From: an uncultured Lachnospiraceae bacterium
GTDB lineage: Bacteria; Bacillota; Clostridia; Lachnospirales; Lachnospiraceae
NCBI GenBank assembly: GCA_944380065.1
Contig: CALWGM010000026.1
Location: forward strand, 1-46,493
Reading direction: 5' to 3'
DNA length: 46,493 nucleotides
Below are positions 8,303 through 15,849 of this stretch, one piece after another. A program made the translations under genes and the position numbers. The number at the start of each line of letters is the position of its first letter. Position 1 is the first letter of the stretch. The notes below the pieces were generated by a model. It was not told the origin of the DNA. It worked only from the letters and a program-made list of their open reading frames with translations, and made no database searches.

Positions 8303-9106
8303 TTATGACTGCAGCCTGTCCCGCAGCTTCTCCCCGAACAGGTGGAACACCGCGGCGGTAAGAAAGATGGCCGCGCCTGGGATCAGCACTAATTTCGGAT
8401 CTGTCTGGATATACGCCCTGCCGGAGTTGATCATGGCTCCCCATTCAGCCGTGGGCTCCGCCACGCCCAGACCAAGATAAGAAAGCGCCGCCACCTCCAT
8501 CATGGTGGACGCGATTCCCAGGCTGGCCTGGACAGCCAGCGGCCCAAGGATATTGGGAAGCACACGGAAAAACAGAATATGAAACTCCGATTCCCCGCAG
8601 ACCCTGGCCGCCCGGATAAACGTCCTGTTCCTGACAGAGCTGGCAAGGCTGCGGGACAGCCGGGCGTAATCCACCCACAGAACCAGAATCAGCGCCAGAA
8701 CCGTATTGCGGATCCCGATGCCTAAGACTCCCACAATGGCAATCGCCAGAATAATTTTCGGGAACGCCTGCATCATGGTAATGATCTTATTCAGAACCGC
8801 ATCCACAACGCCGCCGCAATAGCCGCACAGCGTCCCGGCCGCCACGCCCGCCGCAAACACAGTCAGCGTGACCCCCAGGCCGGTAAGCACCGAAACACGG
8901 GCTCCGTACAGTACCCGGGACAACATGCAGCGCCCCAGCATATCTGTTCCCAGCGGGTATTGGGCGGACGCCCCCTGCTGCACAGCGGAGAGGTTTGTGG
9001 CATTTGGGTCATTGGGAGCAAACAGGGGCGCGAAAACCGCGGCTCCCACCACCAGCGCCATCCACACGCAAAGAATCACAATGCCAATGTTTTCCTTTTT
9101 CTTCAC
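8303..9106 (-). CDS. ABC importer permease (DppC/NikC-like)
   Basis: 267 aa, BPD-type inner-membrane permease. An N-terminal membrane helix (GIVILCVWMALVVGAAVFAPLFAP) is followed by the HPLGTD-like motif YPLGTDMLGRCMLSRVLYGARVS and five hydrophobic helices. The EAA loop is seen in FIRAARVCGESEFHILFFRVLPNILGP. The start is a GTG at 9104-9106 that overlaps the stop of the upstream permease in a GTGA, with GGAGGTGGAAGG ahead of it. It pairs with the NikB-like subunit. Confidence 0.9.
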   Translation of the reverse strand: MKKKENIGIVILCVWMALVVGAAVFAPLFAPNDPNATNLSAVQQGASAQYPLGTDMLGRCMLSRVLYGARVSVLTGLGVTLTVFAAGVAAGTLCGYCGGVVDAVLNKIITMMQAFPKIILAIAIVGVLGIGIRNTVLALILVLWVDYARLSRSLASSVRNRTFIRAARVCGESEFHILFFRVLPNILGPLAVQASLGIASTMMEVAALSYLGLGVAEPTAEWGAMINSGRAYIQTDPKLVLIPGAAIFLTAAVFHLFGEKLRDRLQS

Positions 9107-10083
9107 TGCCTTCCACCTCCCGCTCCCCGCTCATATTTGATTCTCGGATCAATTACTGCCGCTAAGATATCCGTCAGCAGATTCACCGCCAGATAAACCA
9201 GCGCCACGAAAAACACATACCCCTGAATTACAGGAATGTCCATCCGTCCCACCGAACTGACGATCATTCTCCCCAGCCCGTTGACCGAAAAAATCCCTTC
9301 GATCACCGCGGAGCCGCCGAAAGCCAGACCTACATAAAGACTGATGCAGGCCAGGATCGGCGCCGCGCTGTTTTTTAACACATGGGAAAACAGAATTGTC
9401 CGGAAACGCACGCCCCGGATCACCGCCCCGTCCACATAAGGCTGCTCCAGCTGCTCCAGTACGATCGCCCGTACCTGTCTCGTCATTTTGGCAGCAAACT
9501 GGACGATCAGCACCAGGGACGGGAGCAGGATTCCCCGCATGCCCTTCTCCGGCAGAATGGTAAACCACCCCAGCCGCATACAGAAAAGCCATAAAAATAA
9601 AATGGAAATCAGGAAAGACGGCAGCGAAATTCCCACAAAAGAACAGACCCGCATCACCTGATCCAGCAGGCGGTCTTTGTATACTGCACACAAAATCCCC
9701 AGGGGAACAGACACCAAGACGGTGACTGTCACGACAATCACCGTCATTCCCGCCGTCGGCGCCATATGTTTTGCCAGTTCCTCCGTCACCGGCGTGCGGT
9801 AGGTAAAGGACGTCCCCAGGTCTCCCCGGACAGCGTTCCCCAGCCAGGTTCCGTACTGAACCAGAAACGGCCGGTCCAGACCCATGATCCGTTCCTGTTC
9901 TGCAACCGCCTCCTCTGATACCATCCCTGCGCTGCCGTCGGCGCCCACCAGCCACAGCTCTGCCGGATTGCGCGGCGACAAATGCATGATGGAGAAGGTG
10001 AGAAACGAAATCCCCAGCAGCACAATGATAAAATGAACCGCCTGCATCACAATTTTAATGAGCAATGTCCTGGTACGATGCAT
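9103..10083 (-). CDS. ABC importer permease (DppB/NikB-like)
   Basis: 326 aa. The first membrane helix (FIIVLLGISFLTFSIMHL) and the SPRNPAELWLV segment are typical of DppB/NikB proteins, as are GLDRPFLVQYGTWLGNAVRGDLGTSF and the EAA loop region VDGAVIRGVRFRTILFSHVLKNSAAPIL. Six membrane segments are expected. The ATG at 10081-10083 follows AAGGGGGAAAG inside the end of the preceding methyltransferase gene, a 29-base overlap that ties the two genes into one operon. Confidence 0.9.
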   Translation of the reverse strand: MHRTRTLLIKIVMQAVHFIIVLLGISFLTFSIMHLSPRNPAELWLVGADGSAGMVSEEAVAEQERIMGLDRPFLVQYGTWLGNAVRGDLGTSFTYRTPVTEELAKHMAPTAGMTVIVVTVTVLVSVPLGILCAVYKDRLLDQVMRVCSFVGISLPSFLISILFLWLFCMRLGWFTILPEKGMRGILLPSLVLIVQFAAKMTRQVRAIVLEQLEQPYVDGAVIRGVRFRTILFSHVLKNSAAPILACISLYVGLAFGGSAVIEGIFSVNGLGRMIVSSVGRMDIPVIQGYVFFVALVYLAVNLLTDILAAVIDPRIKYERGAGGGRQ

Positions 10084-10852
10084 CTTTCCCCCTTACCTCC
10101 ACTAAGAACATGGGATGCGCCTGATAGCGGATCTGTTCTTCCTGGTTATAAACTGCCTCATTCAGATTTTCATAAATGCTGCACGCATATCCCTGTCTCG
10201 CCCAGAAATCGCCGTCCCAGCGGGGACGGTCTTCATAGGTCATCGGCAGACCGGCGGCAATCTCCTCCATCTCGCCGGCCTTTGCGTAGAAGGAAATCCC
10301 TGCTGCTGCCATATCTGCCTTCGCGCTTTCCCAGTCCATCCGATTCTGGCTGTTTTTCAGATGATAATACCACTCTGCGTCGAAATACAGCATCCGTCCG
10401 CCCGGTTTCAGCAGCCGCCCCCAGTCCTGAAGCTGCTCTTCCGGCGCAGTCAGCGTCCATGTCACATCCCGGGACAGGATCAGGTCGAAACTATTTTCCT
10501 CAAACGGCATGGTATGCCCCACCTGAACAAAACGGATATCCGCCCCGGCCGCCTGCGCGTTCCGCTGCGCCTGCTCCAGCATTTCCGCGTTCATGTCCAC
10601 CGCTGTTACCTGATGTCCCCGCAGCGCCGCCAGGATCGCGAAAAACCCGGGACCGGTTCCGATATCCAGCACCTTCAGCGAACGGTCTTCCTCCACATGG
10701 GAAAAAATCATCTGTTCCCAGGCGTCCCTGCGGTCACCGGACAGCTGTTTCCGGTTCATCTCACTGTAGCTCTCGGAACGCACGTCCCAGTACTGGTTCA
10801 TGGACGCTTCATATTCATCCCGAAGCGCTGTCTGTCTCATATCCCTGCACAT
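10055..10852 (-). CDS. Class I SAM-dependent methyltransferase, first gene of the ABC operon
   Basis: 265 aa from the ATG at 10850-10852 (a GTG 15 bases upstream is also possible). The Rossmann SAM site is clear: VLDIGTGPGFFAILAALRGHQVTAVDMNAEML with motif I DIGTGPG, the acidic residue after beta2 (VDMN), and post-motif LKPGGRMLYFD. It belongs with small-molecule or ubiquinone-type methyltransferases. Because its 3' end overlaps the permease gene by 29 bases, its product probably acts on whatever the importer carries or on a chelator made for it. That link is inference from gene order; the substrate is unknown. Confidence 0.88.
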   Translation of the reverse strand: MCRDMRQTALRDEYEASMNQYWDVRSESYSEMNRKQLSGDRRDAWEQMIFSHVEEDRSLKVLDIGTGPGFFAILAALRGHQVTAVDMNAEMLEQAQRNAQAAGADIRFVQVGHTMPFEENSFDLILSRDVTWTLTAPEEQLQDWGRLLKPGGRMLYFDAEWYYHLKNSQNRMDWESAKADMAAAGISFYAKAGEMEEIAAGLPMTYEDRPRWDGDFWARQGYACSIYENLNEAVYNQEEQIRYQAHPMFLVEVRGKDASYQDIAH

Positions 10853-10926
10853 CTTCTCACCCCACACAAGCTTTTTTATTTATAACCATACCGGATTGTC
10901 CGGGGTCTCACAAGCCTGCCGGGGGG

Positions 10927-10974
10927 ATAAAAAATCAGAAACCAGGAGCATTTCCACACTCCCGGCTTCTGATT
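10927..10974 (-). terminator. Terminator of the uroporphyrinogen-decarboxylase-family gene
   Basis: AATCAGAAACCAGGAG (10933-10948) pairs, with two G-U type mismatches, with CTCCCGGCTTCTGATT (10959-10974). A T-rich run follows on the minus strand. It isolates the decarboxylase-family gene from the ABC operon downstream. Confidence 0.8.
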
Positions 10975-10995
10975 TCCAGAATACCAGTCAGAATC

Positions 10996-12273
10996 TTAAT
11001 ATTTCATATAGTTCCGCGCCGTCTCAAACAGCGCCCGCAGGTTCTCCGGCTTCGCCACATCCAGGCTCATATCCGTGTTCAGGAAATATCCGCCGCCCGG
11101 CGCCAGCACATCGATCGCGTGTTTCACATTGGCTGTTACCTCCTCCGGCGTACCATACTGCAGCAGCGTGCCGTCGATGCCGCCGGAAATACAGATTTTC
11201 CCGGCAAACAGCTCTTTCGCCTTCTCCAGGTCACAATTCACCAGCGTCATGATCACCTTTCCCGCCGGAAGCTCGTCCGCGAAGATATCCAGCTTGTCAT
11301 CATATTTGTCCTCAATATAGATGTGCGGAATGCCGCCGCACTCAATCACCGTATGGACGCATTCTTTCAGTCCCGGCCAGAAGAAGGTCTTAAACTGCTC
11401 CCGGCTCATGAACATATCCATACCGTTATGGATAAAGAATACGCCGGTCTTCATGAAGGGCTGTGTGGCAAACGCCTTCTTAATCGCCCTGACCTGCATC
11501 TTTGTGCTGGTTTTTAATGCTTCCAGCAATTCATCCGGATATTCGATCATATCCATCGTAGTATTCAGGAAGCCCCGCAGGGTATCGTTGAACAGGTCAA
11601 ACGGCGCGCTGAACGCGGTGTCGCATCCGTTGGGCCAGCCCATACCGGCCAGGGTTCCCACGATCTCCCCTCCGGCCTGCGCCATCTTCATCATTTTTTC
11701 CCCGGCCTCCGCCATGGCTGCAAACGCCGCTTTCACCGGCGGCAGTGCCATGGGGATCATGGAGTACATACCGCCCTGCCAGATTGCATTGGACAGATCC
11801 ACCATTTCCAGTCCCTGCAGCGCCTGATAATGCCGGGGCAGGATCTTCCGCATGATAAACCCGGTGGGATCCTCCGCATACTCCAGATACTCTTCCGGCG
11901 ACATATAACCTTCCTCCCGGTCAACCACCTGGAATCCGCCGTTGGGATCCGCAATCTGTTTGCCCGGCCATTTCAGGAACTGGCAGTCCAGACCCTCCAG
12001 CGCTGCGCCCGGGAAAATGATCTGCGGCCCCCAGGCCAGATCCGGCTGGTACTCCTGGTGATAACGGATAAAACAGTTCTTCGCCTTTCCATAATCCATC
12101 ATCACTTCCCGGATCGTCGTATCCCCATACAGAAAAATCGGCAGATACATAATCAGCGGCGCCGCCAGTACCCGGTCCGTTCGCCTGCATGCCACCGTGT
12201 CCTCATACAGCTTCAGCCTCTCCAAAAACAGTGGTGACGGCTGCATCGCTTTCTGTTCCATTTGTTCACTCAT
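10996..12273 (-). CDS. Uroporphyrinogen-decarboxylase-family protein (possible corrinoid methyltransferase type)
   Basis: 425 aa, longer than true HemE. The TIM-barrel features of the URO-D superfamily are present: an N-terminal RTDRVLAAPLIMYLPIF segment, MKTGVFFIHNGMDMFMSREQFKTFFWPGLKECV in the centre, GGIPHIYIEDKYDDKLDIFADELPAGKVI, and the closing CISGGIDGTLLQYGTPEEV followed by APGGGYFLNT. Members of this branch act in methyl transfer from corrinoid proteins in anaerobes rather than in haem synthesis. The His-x-Cys..Cys zinc triad of MtaA-type enzymes is not obvious here, so the reaction is uncertain. The ATG at 12271-12273 follows AAGGAGAAAC. No corrinoid protein is encoded nearby. Confidence 0.8.
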   Translation of the reverse strand: MSEQMEQKAMQPSPLFLERLKLYEDTVACRRTDRVLAAPLIMYLPIFLYGDTTIREVMMDYGKAKNCFIRYHQEYQPDLAWGPQIIFPGAALEGLDCQFLKWPGKQIADPNGGFQVVDREEGYMSPEEYLEYAEDPTGFIMRKILPRHYQALQGLEMVDLSNAIWQGGMYSMIPMALPPVKAAFAAMAEAGEKMMKMAQAGGEIVGTLAGMGWPNGCDTAFSAPFDLFNDTLRGFLNTTMDMIEYPDELLEALKTSTKMQVRAIKKAFATQPFMKTGVFFIHNGMDMFMSREQFKTFFWPGLKECVHTVIECGGIPHIYIEDKYDDKLDIFADELPAGKVIMTLVNCDLEKAKELFAGKICISGGIDGTLLQYGTPEEVTANVKHAIDVLAPGGGYFLNTDMSLDVAKPENLRALFETARNYMKY

Positions 12274-12385
12274 CGTTATGTTTCTCCTTTCTCCGTTTGC
12301 ACAGGACAGGCCGCCCCTTTTTTTCAGCGCTGTCGCCTGTTCTCCCGTGTGCCCCTGCAGTTACCGTTCTGTTACTTATTTAACT

Positions 12386-12414
12386 ACTATATCAGGCTGC
12401 CCGACCTTTGTAAA
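12386..12414 (-). promoter_or_regulatory. Promoter of the uroporphyrinogen-decarboxylase-family gene
   Basis: TTTACA (12409-12414) and TATAGT (12386-12391) with a 17-base spacer on the minus strand. The start codon lies about 110 bases downstream. Confidence 0.65.
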
Positions 12415-12457
12415 AAACCAAAAAAGAAATGCACTATGCTCATCAGGCATAATGCAT
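12415..12457 (-). terminator. Terminator of the LysR gene
   Basis: ATGCACTATGC (12429-12439) and GCATAATGCAT (12447-12457) form an 11-bp stem with one wobble pair and a 7-base loop. On the minus strand a T-rich run (TTCTTTTTTGG) follows, and the downstream promoter begins directly after it. Confidence 0.75.
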
Positions 12458-12503
12458 TTTCCCAGTCCCCTTTTACCTTCGTTCCCCGGTATTTACGAAG
12501 CCG

Positions 12504-13385
12504 TTATTCCAGATATTCCAGCGCCAGGCTCAGGGCAATATTGCTGTTCTGTCTGCGGTAAACCGCCTGAATCCAGCTTTTTTTGTTTTTCAGTTCTTCT
12601 AAAATATAATATTTCGACAGCGGCGAGTGGATAAACGACATTTCCGTGTTAAAGATCGCACATTTCAACCCGGATTCCACCCACAGGATCGCGTCCTCCA
12701 TGGAATCCGCGTAAAAGAGACGCGGATAGAAATTGCCGTATTTCCGGCATTCTTCGACAATCAGCTTCTCTCCGGCCGGACAGTCGCCCTCCTTCACCAC
12801 CACCAGTTCCTCATTTTTCAGATCCCGGTAGGAGAGGGTCTCCCTTTTGGCCAGCGGATGGTTCCGGGACAGGATCAGCACCGGGTCGCACTGCCGGAGA
12901 TTCACATACCGGACATTCTGCATTCCCATAAACGCCAGGTCAATGGACACGCCAAGATCCAGCTCCCCACGGTTCAGGGCATGCACCATCTCCCCATGGC
13001 TGAAATGCTTCAGTTCCATGCGGACATTGGGATATTTTTCTGACATCTGGTGGATCATATCCTGGATCTCCACTCCAATCTCCATCCCGCTTAAAATCCC
13101 GATCTTCAGGGTGCCGCTGTAGCCGTAACTGGCCATCTCCCCCCGTTTCAGCGCCCGCCTGTAATGATCCATCAGTGCCTGGAACTCCTGGTACATCACG
13201 GCGCCCGCCGGGGTCAGCTTCACGCCCTTGTTGCTGCGGATAAACAGCTGCATATTCAGTTCCGACTCCATGGCCGACATCTGCCTGCCCAGTGTAGGCT
13301 GCGTGACGAACAGATTCTCCGCGGCATCGGAGATATTTTTACATTTCGCGATTTCCAGAAAATATTCAATCTGACGGATATTCAT
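12504..13385 (-). CDS. LysR-family transcriptional regulator
   Basis: 293 aa. The winged HTH occupies residues 1-60 (IRQIEYFLEIAKCKNISDAAENLFVTQPTLGRQM). The rest is a periplasmic-binding-like effector domain (LKIGILSGMEIGVEIQDMI near residue 93, ELDLGVSIDL near 140). The ATG at 13383-13385 follows AAAGGAC. It lies upstream of, and on the same strand as, the URO-D-family gene, separated by a terminator and a promoter, so that gene is a plausible target. Only 36 bases separate it from the ATPase gene upstream, which may feed transcription into it. Confidence 0.9.
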   Translation of the reverse strand: MNIRQIEYFLEIAKCKNISDAAENLFVTQPTLGRQMSAMESELNMQLFIRSNKGVKLTPAGAVMYQEFQALMDHYRRALKRGEMASYGYSGTLKIGILSGMEIGVEIQDMIHQMSEKYPNVRMELKHFSHGEMVHALNRGELDLGVSIDLAFMGMQNVRYVNLRQCDPVLILSRNHPLAKRETLSYRDLKNEELVVVKEGDCPAGEKLIVEECRKYGNFYPRLFYADSMEDAILWVESGLKCAIFNTEMSFIHSPLSKYYILEELKNKKSWIQAVYRRQNSNIALSLALEYLE

Positions 13386-13421
13386 GGCGTATGTCCTTTC
13401 TGCCCCGTTTTTTTGCAGGCA

Positions 13422-14645
13422 TCAGATGAGCCAGACCGGAACGATATAATTATCCCTGTCAATAGCCCCTACTTTCATTCTCATACAAATGACAGCGCCC
13501 TTCCCCCTCGGCACAGAGGCCTTATCCAGAAGCCCGAACACCCGTGTCAGTTCTGTTCCCGGATTGGATGTTTTCTTAATCTCAAGAGGATTCAGCATGC
13601 CATCATGCTCCAGCACAAGATCAATCTCTCTTGCATCTTTATCCCTGTAATAGTACATATATGGTTCTCTGCCCGAGTTTATATATGTTTTTGCAATCTC
13701 AGATACCACGTAATTTTCCAGGACAGCACCATTCATGGCTCCGCTCTGCAGCACCTCTGCACTGCTCCATCGGGTCAGATAACAGACAAGACCTGAATCA
13801 TAAAAATACAGCTTTGGCGTTTTTACCAGCCGTTTCAGCAAATTGTTGGAATACGGATGCAAATAAAAGATAATTCCAAGCTTTTCCAGGATCTGCAGCC
13901 AGTCTTTCGCCTGCTTCTGATTAATATCCGCGTCCTGGGCAATCTCAGACACATTCAGCATCTGGGAACACCGAGCCGCCGCCGCAGTCATAAAACGGAA
14001 AAATTTCAGGGAATCAATCGCTTCCGACAATTCTTTCACATCCCGCTCTATATAAGTGGAAATATAACTGCTGTAAAAAATCTGGCTGTTAGAAACCTGC
14101 CTGCTGACAACCGCCGGCATGGAACCCCTGTAAATTCTCTGAAAAATTTCATTCACATCTGCCGGGGTGCGCTCTCCCTCTCGTTCCCGCAGGGCATCCA
14201 GTTCCAGTTCAAACGGGGGCATCGGCGAGCCGCAGATTTCTGCCTGGGCTAATGAGGTCAGAGAAAGAACCGCTACACGTCCCGCCAGAGATTCCTGCAC
14301 GCCATCCATTAACCGAAACACCTGTGATCCGGTAAGCCAGAATGCCCCAGGTTCCTGACGGGTATCCACATAAATTTTAATATAAGTAAACAGCTCCGGT
14401 GCATACTGTACTTCATCAATCAAAACCGGCGGCTTATGCATCTGCAGGAAAAGTTCCGGATCTTCCCTGGCCAGGCTTCGCTCGCCCAGGTCATCTAAGG
14501 AAACATAGGATCTGTCACTCCCTTCCATCAATTTCCGCAGCATCGTCGTCTTTCCCACCTGCCGTGGCCCTGTCACCAGCACTGCCGGGTATTCTTTTGT
14601 CACCTGGTTTACAATCTGTTCAAGATTTCTCGGAATATAATTCAT
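13422..14645 (-). CDS. AAA ATPase with DUF4143 domain
   Basis: 407 aa. The N-terminal AAA domain has Walker A TGPRQVGKTT and Walker B PPVLIDEVQYAPE, with sensor-like WLTGSQ. The C-terminal DUF4143 domain follows from about residue 200 (SSYISTYIERDVKEL, then a wHTH-like stretch SEIAQDADINQKQAKDWLQILEKLGIIF). It ends in a PD-(D/E)XK-like core: YYRDKDAREIDLVLEHDG followed by NPLEIKKT. Such proteins are frequent in gut bacteria and poorly characterised; roles in conflict or mobile-element biology are suspected. The ATG at 14643-14645 has GGAGGTG upstream, and a perfect inverted repeat flanks the promoter. Confidence 0.85.
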   Translation of the reverse strand: MNYIPRNLEQIVNQVTKEYPAVLVTGPRQVGKTTMLRKLMEGSDRSYVSLDDLGERSLAREDPELFLQMHKPPVLIDEVQYAPELFTYIKIYVDTRQEPGAFWLTGSQVFRLMDGVQESLAGRVAVLSLTSLAQAEICGSPMPPFELELDALREREGERTPADVNEIFQRIYRGSMPAVVSRQVSNSQIFYSSYISTYIERDVKELSEAIDSLKFFRFMTAAAARCSQMLNVSEIAQDADINQKQAKDWLQILEKLGIIFYLHPYSNNLLKRLVKTPKLYFYDSGLVCYLTRWSSAEVLQSGAMNGAVLENYVVSEIAKTYINSGREPYMYYYRDKDAREIDLVLEHDGMLNPLEIKKTSNPGTELTRVFGLLDKASVPRGKGAVICMRMKVGAIDRDNYIVPVWLI

Positions 14646-14657
14646 GCGGCACCTCCA

Positions 14658-14694
14658 TTCGGCTAATTTCTATTTATATTATATTTTAGCCGAA
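14658..14694. promoter_or_regulatory. Perfect inverted repeat around the ATPase promoter
   Basis: TTCGGCTAA at 14658-14666 and TTAGCCGAA at 14686-14694 form a perfect 9-bp inverted repeat with a 19-base AT-only-rich spacer. That spacer contains TATAAT on the minus strand. One arm lies just upstream of the -10 element and the other between it and the ribosome site. The layout suggests an operator at which a dimer, perhaps the ATPase itself, would block transcription. Confidence 0.5.
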
Positions 14695-14739
14695 ACAAAA
14701 TATATTTACAAGATGGACATCCGCTTTTTTAATATAAAT

Positions 14740-14824
14740 AACAGAGGGGAACATCACCACATATCCCATGCCGCGAAAATTTCAGGAATCACCCGAGCTA
14801 TGCTGTACTATAAAATAAAAATAT
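14740..14824 (+). pseudogene. Fragment resembling a Fis-type helix-turn-helix
   Basis: In one plus-strand frame the sequence reads ISHAAKISGITRAMLYYKIK. This closely fits the C-terminal Fis-family HTH of sigma-54-type regulators (AAxxLGITRxTLYxKIK). No ATPase or sensor domain precedes it and no ribosome site is seen, so it looks like a remnant of a lost regulator gene. The rest of the interval 14695-14957 shows no other gene and must hold the ECF operon promoter, which I cannot place with confidence. Confidence 0.4.
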
Positions 14825-14957
14825 CATCTGGAAAAAACATGAATTCCAAATATGATAGACTATATCCGATGCATTCCACAAAAAATTCCACCCAAAGAAA
14901 TGAACCATCCCTGTATCCATGACGAATATAAGGTGAACAGCCATTGGAGGTGAGACA

Positions 14958-15479
14958 TTGAACGCAGAAGAAATAGAAAAATGTATCGATCAGTTCGGCG
15001 CCGACATCTACCGTTTCTGCCGAAAACTATGCAGCGATCGGGCAGATGCGGAAGATCTTTATCAACAAACCTTTCTGAAAGCAATGGAAAGCAGGCAAAC
15101 ACTGGACTGGGAGCAGAATCCAAGAGCATTCTTTTTCTCCCTCACCTGCCATATCTGGAAAAGCGACATACGGAAACAGGCACGGCGCAGCGCCATCGCA
15201 CCCTGCAGTAATTTCAGCGATGAACTGCAGGCTACCCTGCATGCCGATGAAAATATAGAAGAGGCCTGCCTGCAGCGGGAGCTTCACACAGAAGTAAATC
15301 GGATCATACAGGCTCTGCCGGATAAAATACGGATTCCGCTTACTTTATATTATCTGTCAGAATGTTCGATAGAACAGATCGCTCAGATTATCCACAAACC
15401 TCCCGGAACCGTAAAAAGCCGGTTATATAAGGGACGCAACATAATCAGAAAAAAATTGGAGGAAGCAGGCTATGAATAA
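14958..15479 (+). CDS. ECF-type RNA polymerase sigma factor
   Basis: 173 aa. Region 2 is seen in YRFCRKLCSDRADAEDLYQQTFLKAM and region 4 in ALPDKIRIPLTLYYLSECSIEQIAQIIHKPPGTVKSRLYKGRNIIRKKL. The start is a TTG at 14958-14960, five bases after GGAGGTGA. The next gene overlaps its end by 8 bases. Together with the following membrane protein it forms a sigma/anti-sigma type operon responding to an envelope signal; the signal is unknown. Confidence 0.9.
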   Translation: MNAEEIEKCIDQFGADIYRFCRKLCSDRADAEDLYQQTFLKAMESRQTLDWEQNPRAFFFSLTCHIWKSDIRKQARRSAIAPCSNFSDELQATLHADENIEEACLQRELHTEVNRIIQALPDKIRIPLTLYYLSECSIEQIAQIIHKPPGTVKSRLYKGRNIIRKKLEEAGYE

Positions 15480-15849
15480 GAATCATTTTGATCAGGATCT
15501 GGATCAACTCATCCGGCAATCCATAAAACTGACAGAACAGCCTTCACAGGAATTGAATCATACCGTCAAAGCAGCTTTATACAGACAGGAAGCAGCCGCA
15601 AAAACAAAATCTGATACACAAACAGTATCCCTCTGGTTTTTGCCTATGGTTCTAAACCTTATTACTTTTTTACTGCTGGCTGCCGCAGCACTAATTTCCA
15701 TTCGTAATATGTACTTATCTTATTTTACTGCCGGGATCTGCTGGTACGCCGGATTTGCCGGCATACTGCTTACGGCAGTCGGGCTGAAACGGACAAATTT
15801 GAAAGAAAATATGACCATCCGCATCCAAAAAGGAGGAACATTGGCTTGA
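15472..15849 (+). CDS. Membrane protein following the ECF sigma factor (probable anti-sigma role)
   Basis: 125 aa. A soluble N-terminal part of about 50 residues (DQDLDQLIRQSIKLTEQPSQELNHTVKAAL) precedes two hydrophobic segments, SLWFLPMVLNLITFLLLAAAALI and a second near residues 80-100. There is no zinc-binding HxxxCxxC anti-sigma motif. Position, topology and the 8-base overlap with the sigma gene make an anti-sigma function plausible but unproven. Confidence 0.7.
   Translation: MNKNHFDQDLDQLIRQSIKLTEQPSQELNHTVKAALYRQEAAAKTKSDTQTVSLWFLPMVLNLITFLLLAAAALISIRNMYLSYFTAGICWYAGFAGILLTAVGLKRTNLKENMTIRIQKGGTLA

Noticed and set aside
6777-8480. 567-codon open frame antisense to the substrate-binding protein
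   Set aside because: The minus strand has a lipoprotein signal and family 5 motifs; the antisense product is His/Arg/Pro-rich without any domain.
9982-11517. 511-codon open frame antisense across the methyltransferase and URO-D-family genes
   Set aside because: It spans two real minus-strand genes and a terminator; low-complexity composition.
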